Positions 1 through 6,699 are shown, numbered from the stretch's first letter. The stretch: DNA of 10,210 nucleotides from Bacteroidota bacterium (GCA_018883485.1 VEQB01000058.1:1-10210); one strand, 5' to 3'. Notes: generated by a model from the letters alone, not told the origin. Made by a program: numbers and translations.

Positions 1-465
1 TTAGAACACCGCATTGGTGGTTTGGAAAAACAAAACATCACAGGAAACATTAGTTATGATGCAGTGAACCATGAAAATATGGTGAAATTGCGTCAAGAAA
101 AAGTTGACCTTGTTGCCAATTATATTCCAGAACAAAATATAGATAATGGAGAGGATACTGGAGATGTGTTAATTTTAGGATGGGGTGGAACCTACGGTGC
201 ACTTAAAACCGCAACCCTTCAATTGCGTGGCATGGGATATAAAGTTTCTCATGCACACCTACGTTACCTTAATCCTTTCCCTAAAAATTTAGCAGATTTA
301 ATGGCAAAGTTTAAAACTGTGGTTATTCCAGAATTAAACAACGGCCAACTTTCTAAAATCATTCGTGATAAATATTTTATAGACGCAATCCCTTACAACA
401 AAATCCAAGGTCAGCCTTTTATGGCTGCTGAGGTGGTTGCCAAGATTAAAGAAATACTCGACTAA
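1..465 (+). CDS. korA: 2-oxoglutarate (2-oxoacid):ferredoxin oxidoreductase subunit alpha, C-terminal part
   Basis: The 5' end lies outside the window. The frame is open from base 1 and gives 154 C-terminal residues ending at the TAA at 463-465. KorA oxidises a 2-oxoacid, most likely 2-oxoglutarate, to the acyl-CoA and CO2 together with KorB, passing electrons to ferredoxin in the cytoplasm. The visible part starts LEHRIGGLEKQN, a segment typical of KorA just before its last domain. It continues with VLILGWGGTYGAL and ends with a transketolase-C-terminal-like domain containing the conserved RYLNPFP and VIPELNNGQLSKIIR stretches. A TTG at 22 could be mistaken for a start, but the homologous sequence continues upstream of it, so this is a truncated view and not a small gene. 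korB follows one base after the stop, as expected for the two subunits of one enzyme. The family call is firm; substrate preference (2-oxoglutarate versus other 2-oxoacids) is inferred. Confidence 0.93.
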   Translation, partial: LEHRIGGLEKQNITGNISYDAVNHENMVKLRQEKVDLVANYIPEQNIDNGEDTGDVLILGWGGTYGALKTATLQLRGMGYKVSHAHLRYLNPFPKNLADLMAKFKTVVIPELNNGQLSKIIRDKYFIDAIPYNKIQGQPFMAAEVVAKIKEILD

Positions 466-466
466 T

Positions 467-1492
467 ATGACAGAATCAGTAGAAAAACTAAGTGCAAAAG
501 ATTTTGCATCCGACCAAGAAGTACGCTGGTGTCCGGGTTGTGGAGATTATTCTATATTGAAACAAGTACAAACTGTTTTGCCAGATTTAGGCAGGCCTAA
601 AGAGGAATTTGTATTTGTTTCTGGTATTGGATGCTCATCTAGGTTTCCGTATTATATGGATACTTTTGGTATGCATTCTATACATGGAAGAGCCATGGCT
701 GTGGCCACTGGCTTAAAAGCAACCAGACCAGAGCTTTCTGTTTGGGTAATAACAGGTGATGGCGATTCCTTGTCTATTGGCGGCAATCACTTTATTCATA
801 CCCTTCGTAGAAATCCGGATTTAAATGTATTGCTTTTTAACAACCAGATTTATGGTTTAACCAAGGGGCAATATTCACCCACTTCAGAAAAAGGCAAGGT
901 AACAAAATCTACCCCAATGGGCAGTGTAGATTACCCTTTTAATCCAGTTGCCTTGAGCCTAGGTGCCGATGCTACTTTTGTAGCCAGAAGTATGGATAGA
1001 GACCCTAAACACATGCAAATGGTAATTAAAAGAGGCTATGAACACCAAGGTACTTCTTTGATAGAAATTTATCAAAACTGCAATGTGTTTAATGATGGCG
1101 CTTTTGAGGTGTTCACTGAAAAGAGTTCTAAGAAATTAGAAACCTTAATGCTCGAAAACGGCAAGCCATTGGTTTTTGGTGAAAACAATGATAAGGGTAT
1201 TAAACTAGAAGGGTTCAAACCGATAATTGTAGATATTAATGATGCCGCTGTAAGTGACCTTTGGATACACGATGAAGAAGATTTGGTGAAGGCTACTATA
1301 TTGTCTCGCTTTTACGATGATCCTTCGGTGGAAGGCCATTTCCCACGACCTTTTGGGGTGTTTTATGTAAATAACAAGAAAGCAACTTTCGACCAATTGT
1401 TTAACGACCAAATTAATTATGCTAAGCAATCTTATGGAAAAGGAGATTTAGATAAATTAATTGCAGGTAAAGAGACTTGGGTAGTAAATTAA
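467..1492 (+). CDS. korB: 2-oxoglutarate (2-oxoacid):ferredoxin oxidoreductase subunit beta
   Basis: The 341-residue product is the thiamine-diphosphate (TPP) and [4Fe-4S]-binding subunit. I chose the ATG at 467, one base after the korA stop, over an in-frame TTG at 437 that lies inside korA and would add ten non-conserved residues. The sequence shows WCPGCGDY with Cys22 and Cys25, GIGCSSRFPYY with Cys56, and QNCNVFND with Cys205. These match the four cluster ligands known for this family. The TPP motif runs from GDGD at 97-100 to the NN at 125-126. HSIHGRAMAVATG at 70-82 is also characteristic. Length is normal for the Bacteroidota form. No separate gamma or delta (KorC/KorD) genes follow, consistent with the two-subunit type in which the gamma domain is fused to KorA. 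Co-transcription with korA is near certain from the spacing. No clear GC-rich terminator follows; only an AT-rich 57-base gap separates it from the next gene. Confidence 0.96.
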   Translation: MTESVEKLSAKDFASDQEVRWCPGCGDYSILKQVQTVLPDLGRPKEEFVFVSGIGCSSRFPYYMDTFGMHSIHGRAMAVATGLKATRPELSVWVITGDGDSLSIGGNHFIHTLRRNPDLNVLLFNNQIYGLTKGQYSPTSEKGKVTKSTPMGSVDYPFNPVALSLGADATFVARSMDRDPKHMQMVIKRGYEHQGTSLIEIYQNCNVFNDGAFEVFTEKSSKKLETLMLENGKPLVFGENNDKGIKLEGFKPIIVDINDAAVSDLWIHDEEDLVKATILSRFYDDPSVEGHFPRPFGVFYVNNKKATFDQLFNDQINYAKQSYGKGDLDKLIAGKETWVVN

Positions 1493-1520
1493 ATTAGTTT
1501 TTAAATTAATGGTTTTGTTT

Positions 1521-1528
1521 TAGTTTTG
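1521..1528 (+). promoter_or_regulatory. putative Bacteroidota-type -7 box for the T9SS-exported protein gene
   Basis: TAGTTTTG fits the Bacteroidota -7 consensus TAnnTTTG and lies 21 bases before the chosen ATG at 1550. A TTG at the ideal -33 distance is missing; only a T-run (1498-1502) sits there, so this is a half match. An imperfect AT-rich inverted repeat, AGTTTTGA / TCAAACT (1523-1540), overlaps it and could form a weak leader hairpin. Confidence 0.4.
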
Positions 1529-1549
1529 AGTTATCAAACTAAACAAAAC

Positions 1550-4135
1550 ATGATTAAACTTAACCTACGCTTTTTAAGTAAGGCAGTTTTCCTTATGGCC
1601 TTATTGCTTATTTCTTTTAACAGTTTTACAAACCAAGGTGGGCCAGGAGGAGGTAATACCTCAGCTCCTGGGGAAACTCCTTGTGGCGGTTGCCATGGTG
1701 GTGCTACAACTTCTGGTGGTGCTTGGGATAACATTTCATTATCTGGCGTGCCTGGTAATAATTATGCTGCTGGTCAAACTTACACCATTACTATAAGCGG
1801 GGGTAGCGCAGCAACTGCAAAAAATGGTTTTCAGGTTACTGCTTTAAATTCTGGTAATGCTATGGCAGGCTCATTTGTGGCTGGTACCGGCAATGCTGTT
1901 AGCTCTGCTGGTGCAAGAAGCTATGTTACCCATACAGTGGCAGGGGTTTCCTCAAGTTCTTGGAGTTTTCAATGGACGGCTCCAAATCCTGCTGTTGGAA
2001 CAGTAACTTTTTATTTGGCGCTTAATGCTACTAACAGTAACAATGGAACTTCTGGGGATATCGTATATGGTAAATCCTTTGCGTTAAGTAGTGGAAATCC
2101 TCCAGTGGCAACCATCACTTCGCCAGCAAATGGAGCCACTTTTTGTGTGGGCGATTCTGTTCAATTTACAGGAACTGCAACCAATAGCCCAACCTCTTAT
2201 GCTTGGGATTTTTTAGCGAACTCGCCTAGTTCTTCCACCTTACAAAATCCTAAAATTAGAGTGGGACCAACGGCTGGTTCAAGAACCATTAGATTTAGAG
2301 CAACCAATGCCAGCGGCACTTCTACAAATGCCCAAATAACTATTAATGTAATAGCAAAACCAGCTGCCACCATTACCGCCTCTAGCAATATAGTTTGTGG
2401 TAACGATTCTGTAACACTCACTGCCAATAGCGGCACTAACTTTACGTATTTATGGAGCCCAGGTAACCAAACTACCCAAAGCATTAAAACGGTTACGGCG
2501 GGTTCTTATACTGTAACTGTAAATGCTGGAGGTTCTTGTGCAACTACAAGTGCAGCAACCGTTATTACCACAGCTCCTAAACCTACGGTGGTGTTAAGTT
2601 TATCTAAGGATACCTTATGTCAAGGAGATAGTGTACAATTAACAGCATCTTCGGGTATGCAGTTTTACGAATTCTTTGCCAATGGATCGCGCATAGATTC
2701 TACTGCTGCAAATAGCATTTGGTTCAAACCGCAAGGCATTACGCAATTAAATGTTAAAGCAACTGCTGGTCCTTGTAATGCAACTTCTACTACCAAAGTA
2801 ATATTTGTCGCAACTAAAGCGGCTGCACCAGTAATTGCTTGTGGGCCAGCTACGCCAAATAGTATTACCTACACCATCCCTGGCGCTAACCCTCAAATTA
2901 GTTTAGATTCTGGTAAAACTTGGGCAAGTCCAAACCAAGGCAGCAATCATTTTTTAAGTGGTTTGAACCCAAACCAACAAGTTACAGTTTGGGGTAGAAA
3001 TTTAACCAATGCGCCTTGTTTGGTTTCACAGGTTTCTAACAAGACTTGTATTGCTGCTAATTGTTCACCAATTGCGTTTAAATTACTAGCTCCAAAATTA
3101 ATTTGTTTACCAACTGCTCAGGGTAATTTTGGAGTTTCTTTTACCGCCCAAATTACAAATGTAAGTGGAGCAGTAAACCCATATTATAAATTTGTAGGGT
3201 TCTCAATTCCTTTGATCGGTTTGTTTTCAAAAGATACATCAGGCACCTATTCAACAACCATTTCAAATCAAACTACTTTAGGACCGTTTAGCATTTCAAT
3301 AATTGATTCGGCCAATTCAAATTGCCCTACCAAAGACACCACATTTATGGTTAGTCTTATTAAGCCAATGAATCCAACACCAATCTTAAGTTTAGGAAAA
3401 CAACTATTTTGTAAAACAGATTCTATCACTTTAACTCCTTTATTGTTAGCTCCAAGTGTATTAGTGGTGCAGTATTTAAGAAATGACCAATTGGTGGCCA
3501 CTAGGACAAAATCGCAAGGGTTTGCATTTGGCCCAGTTCCTGTTAATCCTCAATTTCCAGATGGCTCTAGTTTAAGTTTGCTAGCCATTGATTCAATTTC
3601 TGGTTGTGTTACACCTTCTTCACCTGTAATCACAACTGTTAAAGAATTGCCTGTAGTAGATTTTACCATTAGCAAAACAAATTTGGAGGTGGTTTTAAAT
3701 GATACTTCTTCTGAAACCACACGTAGAGTTTGGTTTTTAGAAGGAGATTCTTTTCCAACAACCAATAGAGTTTTTCCGTATACCTTTAAAAATGATGGAG
3801 CAACTCAAATTGTAATGAAAGGGTATTCGCAATTTGAGTGTATGAATACGGCAAGTAGGGCGGTTACCATTATGGCTTCTGGATTATCTGAATTACCCAA
3901 TGCTTTTGGTTTGTCTATTTACCCAAATCCTGCAACCTCCAATGTAACGGTTAATTGGCAAGCAAACCAAGGCGTGTTGAACCTAACGCTAGCAGATCAA
4001 TTAGGAAGACAAGTTTTGCTTCAAAGTATTCAAAAAGGGGAGGGCATTTACTTAAATAACCTTGCCTCTGGTATCTATTTATTGCAACTTTCGGATGGCA
4101 CTAACCTGAGCCAACAAAAATTGGTAATAGAGTAA
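1550..4135 (+). CDS. Large exported protein: CxxCH-bearing choice-of-anchor V-like domain, Ig/PKD-like repeats, T9SS type A sorting domain
   Basis: The product is 861 residues. I chose the ATG at 1550 because it gives a clean signal peptide (basic KLNLRFLSK, then hydrophobic AVFLMALLLISF at 12-23). An upstream in-frame TTG at 1526 falls in the putative promoter. The N-terminal region (about 30-182) carries APGETPCGGCHGG with CxxCH at 45-49, then GFQVTAL and FYLALNATNSNNGTSGD. That pattern resembles the 'choice-of-anchor V' (Reelin-like) domain of Bacteroidota surface proteins. Ig/PKD-like modules follow at about 185-268, 270-345 and 346-425, with further beta-rich sequence to about 775. The last 82 residues (780-861) form a T9SS type A sorting domain: LSIYPNPATSNVTV near its start, GIYLLQL, and a final QQKLVIE. 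By family knowledge this tail directs export through the outer membrane by the T9SS, with cleavage and surface anchoring or release. The true function is unknown. Adhesion is plausible from the domain types, and whether heme is bound at CxxCH is open. Confidence 0.9.
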   Translation: MIKLNLRFLSKAVFLMALLLISFNSFTNQGGPGGGNTSAPGETPCGGCHGGATTSGGAWDNISLSGVPGNNYAAGQTYTITISGGSAATAKNGFQVTALNSGNAMAGSFVAGTGNAVSSAGARSYVTHTVAGVSSSSWSFQWTAPNPAVGTVTFYLALNATNSNNGTSGDIVYGKSFALSSGNPPVATITSPANGATFCVGDSVQFTGTATNSPTSYAWDFLANSPSSSTLQNPKIRVGPTAGSRTIRFRATNASGTSTNAQITINVIAKPAATITASSNIVCGNDSVTLTANSGTNFTYLWSPGNQTTQSIKTVTAGSYTVTVNAGGSCATTSAATVITTAPKPTVVLSLSKDTLCQGDSVQLTASSGMQFYEFFANGSRIDSTAANSIWFKPQGITQLNVKATAGPCNATSTTKVIFVATKAAAPVIACGPATPNSITYTIPGANPQISLDSGKTWASPNQGSNHFLSGLNPNQQVTVWGRNLTNAPCLVSQVSNKTCIAANCSPIAFKLLAPKLICLPTAQGNFGVSFTAQITNVSGAVNPYYKFVGFSIPLIGLFSKDTSGTYSTTISNQTTLGPFSISIIDSANSNCPTKDTTFMVSLIKPMNPTPILSLGKQLFCKTDSITLTPLLLAPSVLVVQYLRNDQLVATRTKSQGFAFGPVPVNPQFPDGSSLSLLAIDSISGCVTPSSPVITTVKELPVVDFTISKTNLEVVLNDTSSETTRRVWFLEGDSFPTTNRVFPYTFKNDGATQIVMKGYSQFECMNTASRAVTIMASGLSELPNAFGLSIYPNPATSNVTVNWQANQGVLNLTLADQLGRQVLLQSIQKGEGIYLNNLASGIYLLQLSDGTNLSQQKLVIE

Positions 4136-4172
4136 TCGCAAAAAAATCCCGGCCAATTTGGTCGGGATTTTT
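4133..4172. repeat. Direct repeat copy A (terminator-bearing, left of the toxin-antitoxin cassette)
   Basis: This 40-base segment starts TAATCGC, then seven A, then TCCCGGCCAATTTGGTCGGGATTTTT. It matches copy B (4690-4729) in the same orientation. The differences are A7 versus A8, AA versus AAA in the loop, GG versus G before TCGGG, and the last base. The first three bases of this copy are the stop codon of the exported-protein gene, and its right end overlaps the toxin stop codon. Similarity ends at these borders. Confidence 0.85.
4143..4171. terminator. Bidirectional intrinsic terminator between the exported-protein gene and the toxin gene
   Basis: A 12-pair stem (4143-4154 with 4160-4171) has loop AATTT and one G-T wobble. 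It is flanked by seven A on the left and ends in five T on the right. On the + strand it would end the exported-protein transcript 7 bases after its stop. On the - strand it gives a seven-U tract and would end toxin-antitoxin transcription. The toxin stop codon (4171-4173) overlaps the stem base by one base. Confidence 0.85.
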
Positions 4173-4428
4173 ATTCATAAATATTTTTTCTGTGACCAAC
4201 TGCAATTATATTAATGGAAAGTTGGGTCTCAAATATTTCATAAATAATTCTATAATTCCCCACTCTGATTCTAAAGCCGTCTCTCCCTTTTAATTTTTTA
4301 TACCCAAGTGGGCGAGGATTTTCCTCCAATTTTGCAATTACCTTAAAAATGGGTTCTGCAATATCATCTGTAAGATTATCTAAATGCTTAATAGCTTTTT
4401 TTGATAAAAGAATGGTATAATTACCCAT
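4171..4428 (-). CDS. RelE/ParE-superfamily toxin of a type II toxin-antitoxin system
   Basis: The 85-residue product has the usual length and layout of RelE/ParE toxins. An N-terminal helical region (AIKHLDNLTDDIAEPIFKVI at 12-31) is followed by NPRPLGYKKLKG at 37-48 and the core FRIRVGNYRIIYEI at 52-65. The end is IIAVGHRKNIYE. RelE-type ribosome-dependent mRNA interferases use basic residues and a C-terminal aromatic residue; Arg53, Arg55, Arg60, Arg80, Lys81 and Tyr84 are candidates here. The LKG and GxYRIIYEI signature fits RelE/StbE better than gyrase-acting ParE, but sequence alone cannot settle the target. The start ATG (4426-4428) overlaps the antitoxin end by 8 bases (ATGGGTAA on the - strand), indicating translational coupling. 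The cassette looks AT-richer than its neighbours: the 60 bases at 4201-4260 contain 15 G+C, against 28 at 5221-5280 in dnaK. That is consistent with later acquisition. Confidence 0.9.
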   Translation of the reverse strand: MGNYTILLSKKAIKHLDNLTDDIAEPIFKVIAKLEENPRPLGYKKLKGRDGFRIRVGNYRIIYEIFETQLSINIIAVGHRKNIYE

Positions 4429-4627
4429 TTTTTATTATTCTATTTTTCATATAATCAGAAAAAAGAGTTCGCTCACCATCATCTTCTTTTTTTGATTCAT
4501 CATAAAGTTTTACATCCTCTAATTCTTCAAGCTCTTCAATTATGGCATCAAACTCTTTGGTAGTTAACAAAACCATAGAGTTTTGACCATTAGCGTCTTT
4601 GATATATTGCGGATTTAGGCTTATCAT
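4421..4627 (-). CDS. Antitoxin of the RelE/ParE-type module (Phd/YefM-like, tentative)
   Basis: This 68-residue acidic protein is encoded just upstream of the toxin and overlaps it by 8 bases, the usual antitoxin-first order. It reads NPQYIKDANGQNSMVLLTTKEFDAI in its first half. That resembles the short beta-strand plus 'VVLxxEEFxxL' portion of Phd/YefM-type antitoxins. A Glu-rich helix follows (IIEELEELEDVKLYDESKKEDD at 29-50), and then a basic-ended tail, MKNRIIKNG, likely to contact the toxin. In such modules the N-terminal half binds operator DNA and the flexible C-terminal half blocks the toxin active site. The protein is shorter than full Phd/YefM proteins, so the family name is tentative, while the antitoxin role rests firmly on gene order and overlap. 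The ATG at 4625-4627 is the first in frame. No Shine-Dalgarno sequence is seen. Confidence 0.82.
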   Translation of the reverse strand: MISLNPQYIKDANGQNSMVLLTTKEFDAIIEELEELEDVKLYDESKKEDDGERTLFSDYMKNRIIKNG

Positions 4628-4652
4628 ATAACTTGTATTATAATGTGTATTT

Positions 4653-4660
4653 CAAAAATA
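4653..4660 (-). promoter_or_regulatory. putative -7 box of the antitoxin-toxin operon
   Basis: On the - strand this reads TATTTTTG, a full match to TAnnTTTG, 25 bases before the antitoxin ATG. A TTTG lies upstream at 23 bases spacing, slightly longer than ideal. The same 10 bases (CAAAAATAAT on the + strand) recur at 4684-4693, which could be a second -7 box or an operator repeat for the antitoxin. The AT-richness makes chance matches likely. Confidence 0.4.
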
Positions 4661-4689
4661 ATGAAAATCGCTCTTTATTAAGCCAAAAA

Positions 4690-4729
4690 TAATCGCAAAA
4701 AAAATCCCGGCCAAATTTGTCGGGATTTA
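4690..4729. repeat. Direct repeat copy B (terminator-bearing, between the antitoxin and dnaK)
   Basis: This is the second copy of the 40-base element at 4133-4172, in the same orientation: TAATCGC, eight A, TCCCGGCCAAATTTG, TCGGGATTTA. Sequence outside the repeat shows no similarity between the two sites. The distance between copies is 557 bases from start to start, and the only genes between them are the toxin and antitoxin. Confidence 0.85.
4702..4728 (-). terminator. Intrinsic terminator of dnaK
   Basis: A ten-pair stem (4702-4711 with 4719-4728, one G-T wobble, loop CAAATTT) starts 17 bases after the dnaK stop codon. On the - strand it is followed by eight T, a textbook intrinsic terminator. 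It also insulates the antitoxin promoter from dnaK transcription. Confidence 0.88.
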
Positions 4730-4745
4730 TATTTTAAAAGGATGA

Positions 4746-6647
4746 TTATTTTACCTCTTCAAATTCTACATCTTGCACGTTATTGGCATTGTTCTCTGCA
4801 CCATTAGCAGGTTGCTCTGCACCTTCTTGTGCACCACCAGCTTGTTGTTGGGCATTGTAGATGTCCTGAGAGGCTTCTTGCCATGCTGCATTTAAAGCTT
4901 CCATAGCAGTTTCTATTGCTGCAAGATTACGTTCTGTATGTGCTTTCTTTAAATCTTCTAAAGAAGCTTCAATTTTTGTTTTCTTATCAGCTGGAATCTT
5001 TTCTCCATATTCCTTCAATTGCTTGTCGGTTTGGAAGATTAAGCTATCTGCTTGATTGATTTTTTCCGCTTCTTCTTTAGCGCGCTTATCTGCATCGGCA
5101 TTGGCTTCTGCTTCACGTTTCATTTTTTCGATTTCTGCATCACTTAAGCCAGAACTTGCTTCAATTCTAATCTTCTGTTCTTTGCCTGTTCCTTTGTCTT
5201 TTGCACTTACATGTAAAATACCGTTTGCATCAATGTCAAAAGTTACTTCAATTTGAGGAACACCGCGTGGTGCAGGTGGAATATCGCTTAAGTGGAAACG
5301 GCCTATTGATCTGTTTTGATTGGCCATAGGACGCTCGCCTTGCAATACATGAATTTCTACCGTTGGTTGGTTATCTGCTGCTGTGCTAAAAACCTCGCTG
5401 CGTTTGGTTGGGATGGTGGTGTTCGACTCAATTAATCTTGTCATTACTCCGCCCATGGTTTCAATTCCTAAGCTTAAAGGGGTAACATCTAACAACAATA
5501 CATCCTTTACTTCTCCGGTTAATACACCACCTTGAATGGCTGCTCCAATAGCTACAACTTCATCTGGGTTAACTCCTTTTGAAGGGGCTTTGCCAAAGAA
5601 AGCTTCAACAGCTGCTTGTATGGCTGGTATTCTTGTAGAACCACCTACCAAGATAATTTCGTCTATATCACTTGTATTTAAACCAGCATTTTTAAGTGCA
5701 GATTTACAAGGTTCGATGGTACGTTTAATTAAACTATCTACCAATTGCTCAAACTTTGCACGGGTTAAAGTTTTAACTAAATGCTTAGGGCCACTTGCAG
5801 TTGCTGTTACATAAGGCAAGTTAATTTCTGTTTGGGTTGAGCTAGAAAGTTCAATTTTTGCTTTTTCTGCAGCTTCTTTCAAACGCTGCAAGGCCATTGG
5901 GTCTTTGCGCAGGTCTAATCCTTCTTCAGCATTAAACTCATCTGCCATCCAATTGATGATTGCATTGTCAAAATCATCTCCACCTAAATGGGTATCTCCA
6001 TCGGTAGATTTTACTTCAAAAACGCCATCTCCCAATTCAAGGATAGAAACGTCGTGCGTACCACCACCGCAATCAAAAACCACAATTTTTAAATCTTGAC
6101 CTTTTTTATCCATGCCATAAGCAAGGGCAGCAGCAGTTGGTTCATTAATAATACGTTTTACGGTTAATCCCGCAATTTCACCGGCTTCTTTGGTGGCTTG
6201 GCGCTGTGCATCGTTAAAGTAGGCAGGCACAGTAATAACCGCCTCACGTACTTCAGTTCCTAAATAGTCTTCAGCAGTTTTCTTCATTTTTTGAAGAATC
6301 ATAGCTGATATTTCTTGAGAGGTATATAACCTACCATCAATATTAACACGTGGTGTATTGTTATCTCCTTTTTCTACTTTGTAGGGTACACGAGGAACTT
6401 CATCTGCTATCTCGGTGTAGGTATGCCCCATAAAGCGTTTAATGGAATAAATAGTATTGATGGGATTGGTAACCGCTTGGCGTTTTGCTGGGTCTCCAAT
6501 TTTGCGTTCTCCATCTTTTAAAAATGCTACAATGGAAGGAGTTGTTCTTCTGCCTTCGCTGTTAGCGATAACCACCGGCTCGTTTCCTTCCATAACAGAA
6601 ACGCAAGAGTTGGTAGTTCCTAAATCGATGCCAATTATTTTACTCAT
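4746..6647 (-). CDS. dnaK: Chaperone protein DnaK (Hsp70)
   Basis: The 633-residue product is a full-length cytoplasmic Hsp70. It binds and releases unfolded peptides in an ATP cycle with DnaJ and GrpE, neither of which is in this window. I chose the ATG at 6645-6647 (MSKIIGIDLGTTNSC) because the protein then starts exactly as the family does; an in-frame start 21 bases upstream adds non-conserved residues. The nucleotide-binding domain contains IGIDLGTTNSCVSV at 5-18, Lys70, VPAYFNDAQRQATKEAG at 140-156, INEPTAAALAYG at 167-178, the phosphate-2 loop FDCGGGTHDVS at 191-201 and ILVGGSTRIPAIQ at 332-344. The interdomain linker VKDVLLLDVTPLSL is at 380-393, then the substrate-binding domain, helical lid, a Gln/Gly/Ala/Asn-rich tail and the terminal VEFEEVK. 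The phosphate-2 loop has Cys193 and His198 where Leu and Phe are usual. Convergent with the exported-protein gene, apart from the intervening toxin-antitoxin cassette. Confidence 0.98.
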   Translation of the reverse strand: MSKIIGIDLGTTNSCVSVMEGNEPVVIANSEGRRTTPSIVAFLKDGERKIGDPAKRQAVTNPINTIYSIKRFMGHTYTEIADEVPRVPYKVEKGDNNTPRVNIDGRLYTSQEISAMILQKMKKTAEDYLGTEVREAVITVPAYFNDAQRQATKEAGEIAGLTVKRIINEPTAAALAYGMDKKGQDLKIVVFDCGGGTHDVSILELGDGVFEVKSTDGDTHLGGDDFDNAIINWMADEFNAEEGLDLRKDPMALQRLKEAAEKAKIELSSSTQTEINLPYVTATASGPKHLVKTLTRAKFEQLVDSLIKRTIEPCKSALKNAGLNTSDIDEIILVGGSTRIPAIQAAVEAFFGKAPSKGVNPDEVVAIGAAIQGGVLTGEVKDVLLLDVTPLSLGIETMGGVMTRLIESNTTIPTKRSEVFSTAADNQPTVEIHVLQGERPMANQNRSIGRFHLSDIPPAPRGVPQIEVTFDIDANGILHVSAKDKGTGKEQKIRIEASSGLSDAEIEKMKREAEANADADKRAKEEAEKINQADSLIFQTDKQLKEYGEKIPADKKTKIEASLEDLKKAHTERNLAAIETAMEALNAAWQEASQDIYNAQQQAGGAQEGAEQPANGAENNANNVQDVEFEEVK

Positions 6648-6672
6648 AAATTTATTGTTCTTTGCCACAAAG

Positions 6673-6690
6673 TAGCAATCACAATGCCAA
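6673..6690 (-). promoter_or_regulatory. Sigma-54-like (-24/-12) promoter element upstream of dnaK
   Basis: On the - strand this reads TTGGCATTGTGATTGCTA. It has the GG (-24) and GC (-12) pairs with exactly 10 bases between them, and it keeps TGGCA and TTGCW of the consensus TGGCAYR-N4-TTGCW. The predicted start of transcription is near 6663, leaving a leader of about 16 bases before the dnaK ATG. I found no well-spaced TTG plus TAnnTTTG alternative; the nearest is TACTTTG at 6668-6674, without a suitably placed TTG. Use in vivo is inference. Confidence 0.5.
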
Positions 6691-6699
6691 TCCTAAATC

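Noticed and set aside
437..466. Upstream TTG start for korB
   Set aside because: It lies inside korA and adds ten residues not typical of KorB; the ATG at 467 is one base after the korA stop.
1205..1429. A 74-codon open frame on the - strand opposite korB
   Set aside because: It is a shadow of korB with no promoter, start context or family resemblance.
1523..1540. Inverted repeat AGTTTTGA / TCAAACT after korB as a korB terminator
   Set aside because: It is AT-only apart from two pairs, bulged, and not followed by a T-run; it overlaps a better -7 box.
1526..1549. Upstream TTG start for the exported protein
   Set aside because: It falls in the putative -7 box and would put a polar stretch before the signal peptide; ATG 1550 gives a normal signal peptide.
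1534..3765. Open frames of 66-95 codons on the - strand opposite the exported-protein gene
   Set aside because: They are antisense to a clear coding sequence and show only composition-driven hydrophobic stretches.
4634..4650. ATTATAAT palindrome near the antitoxin start as an operator
   Set aside because: The palindrome does not extend beyond eight A/T bases, which is expected by chance in such AT-rich DNA.
5056..6099. Several open frames of 60-90 codons on the + strand opposite dnaK
   Set aside because: They are antisense shadows of a well-conserved coding sequence, with no start context or recognisable protein features.
6648..6668. Upstream start for dnaK adding seven residues
   Set aside because: The family begins MSKIIGIDLGTTNSC; the added residues are non-conserved, and the predicted leader starts at about 6663.
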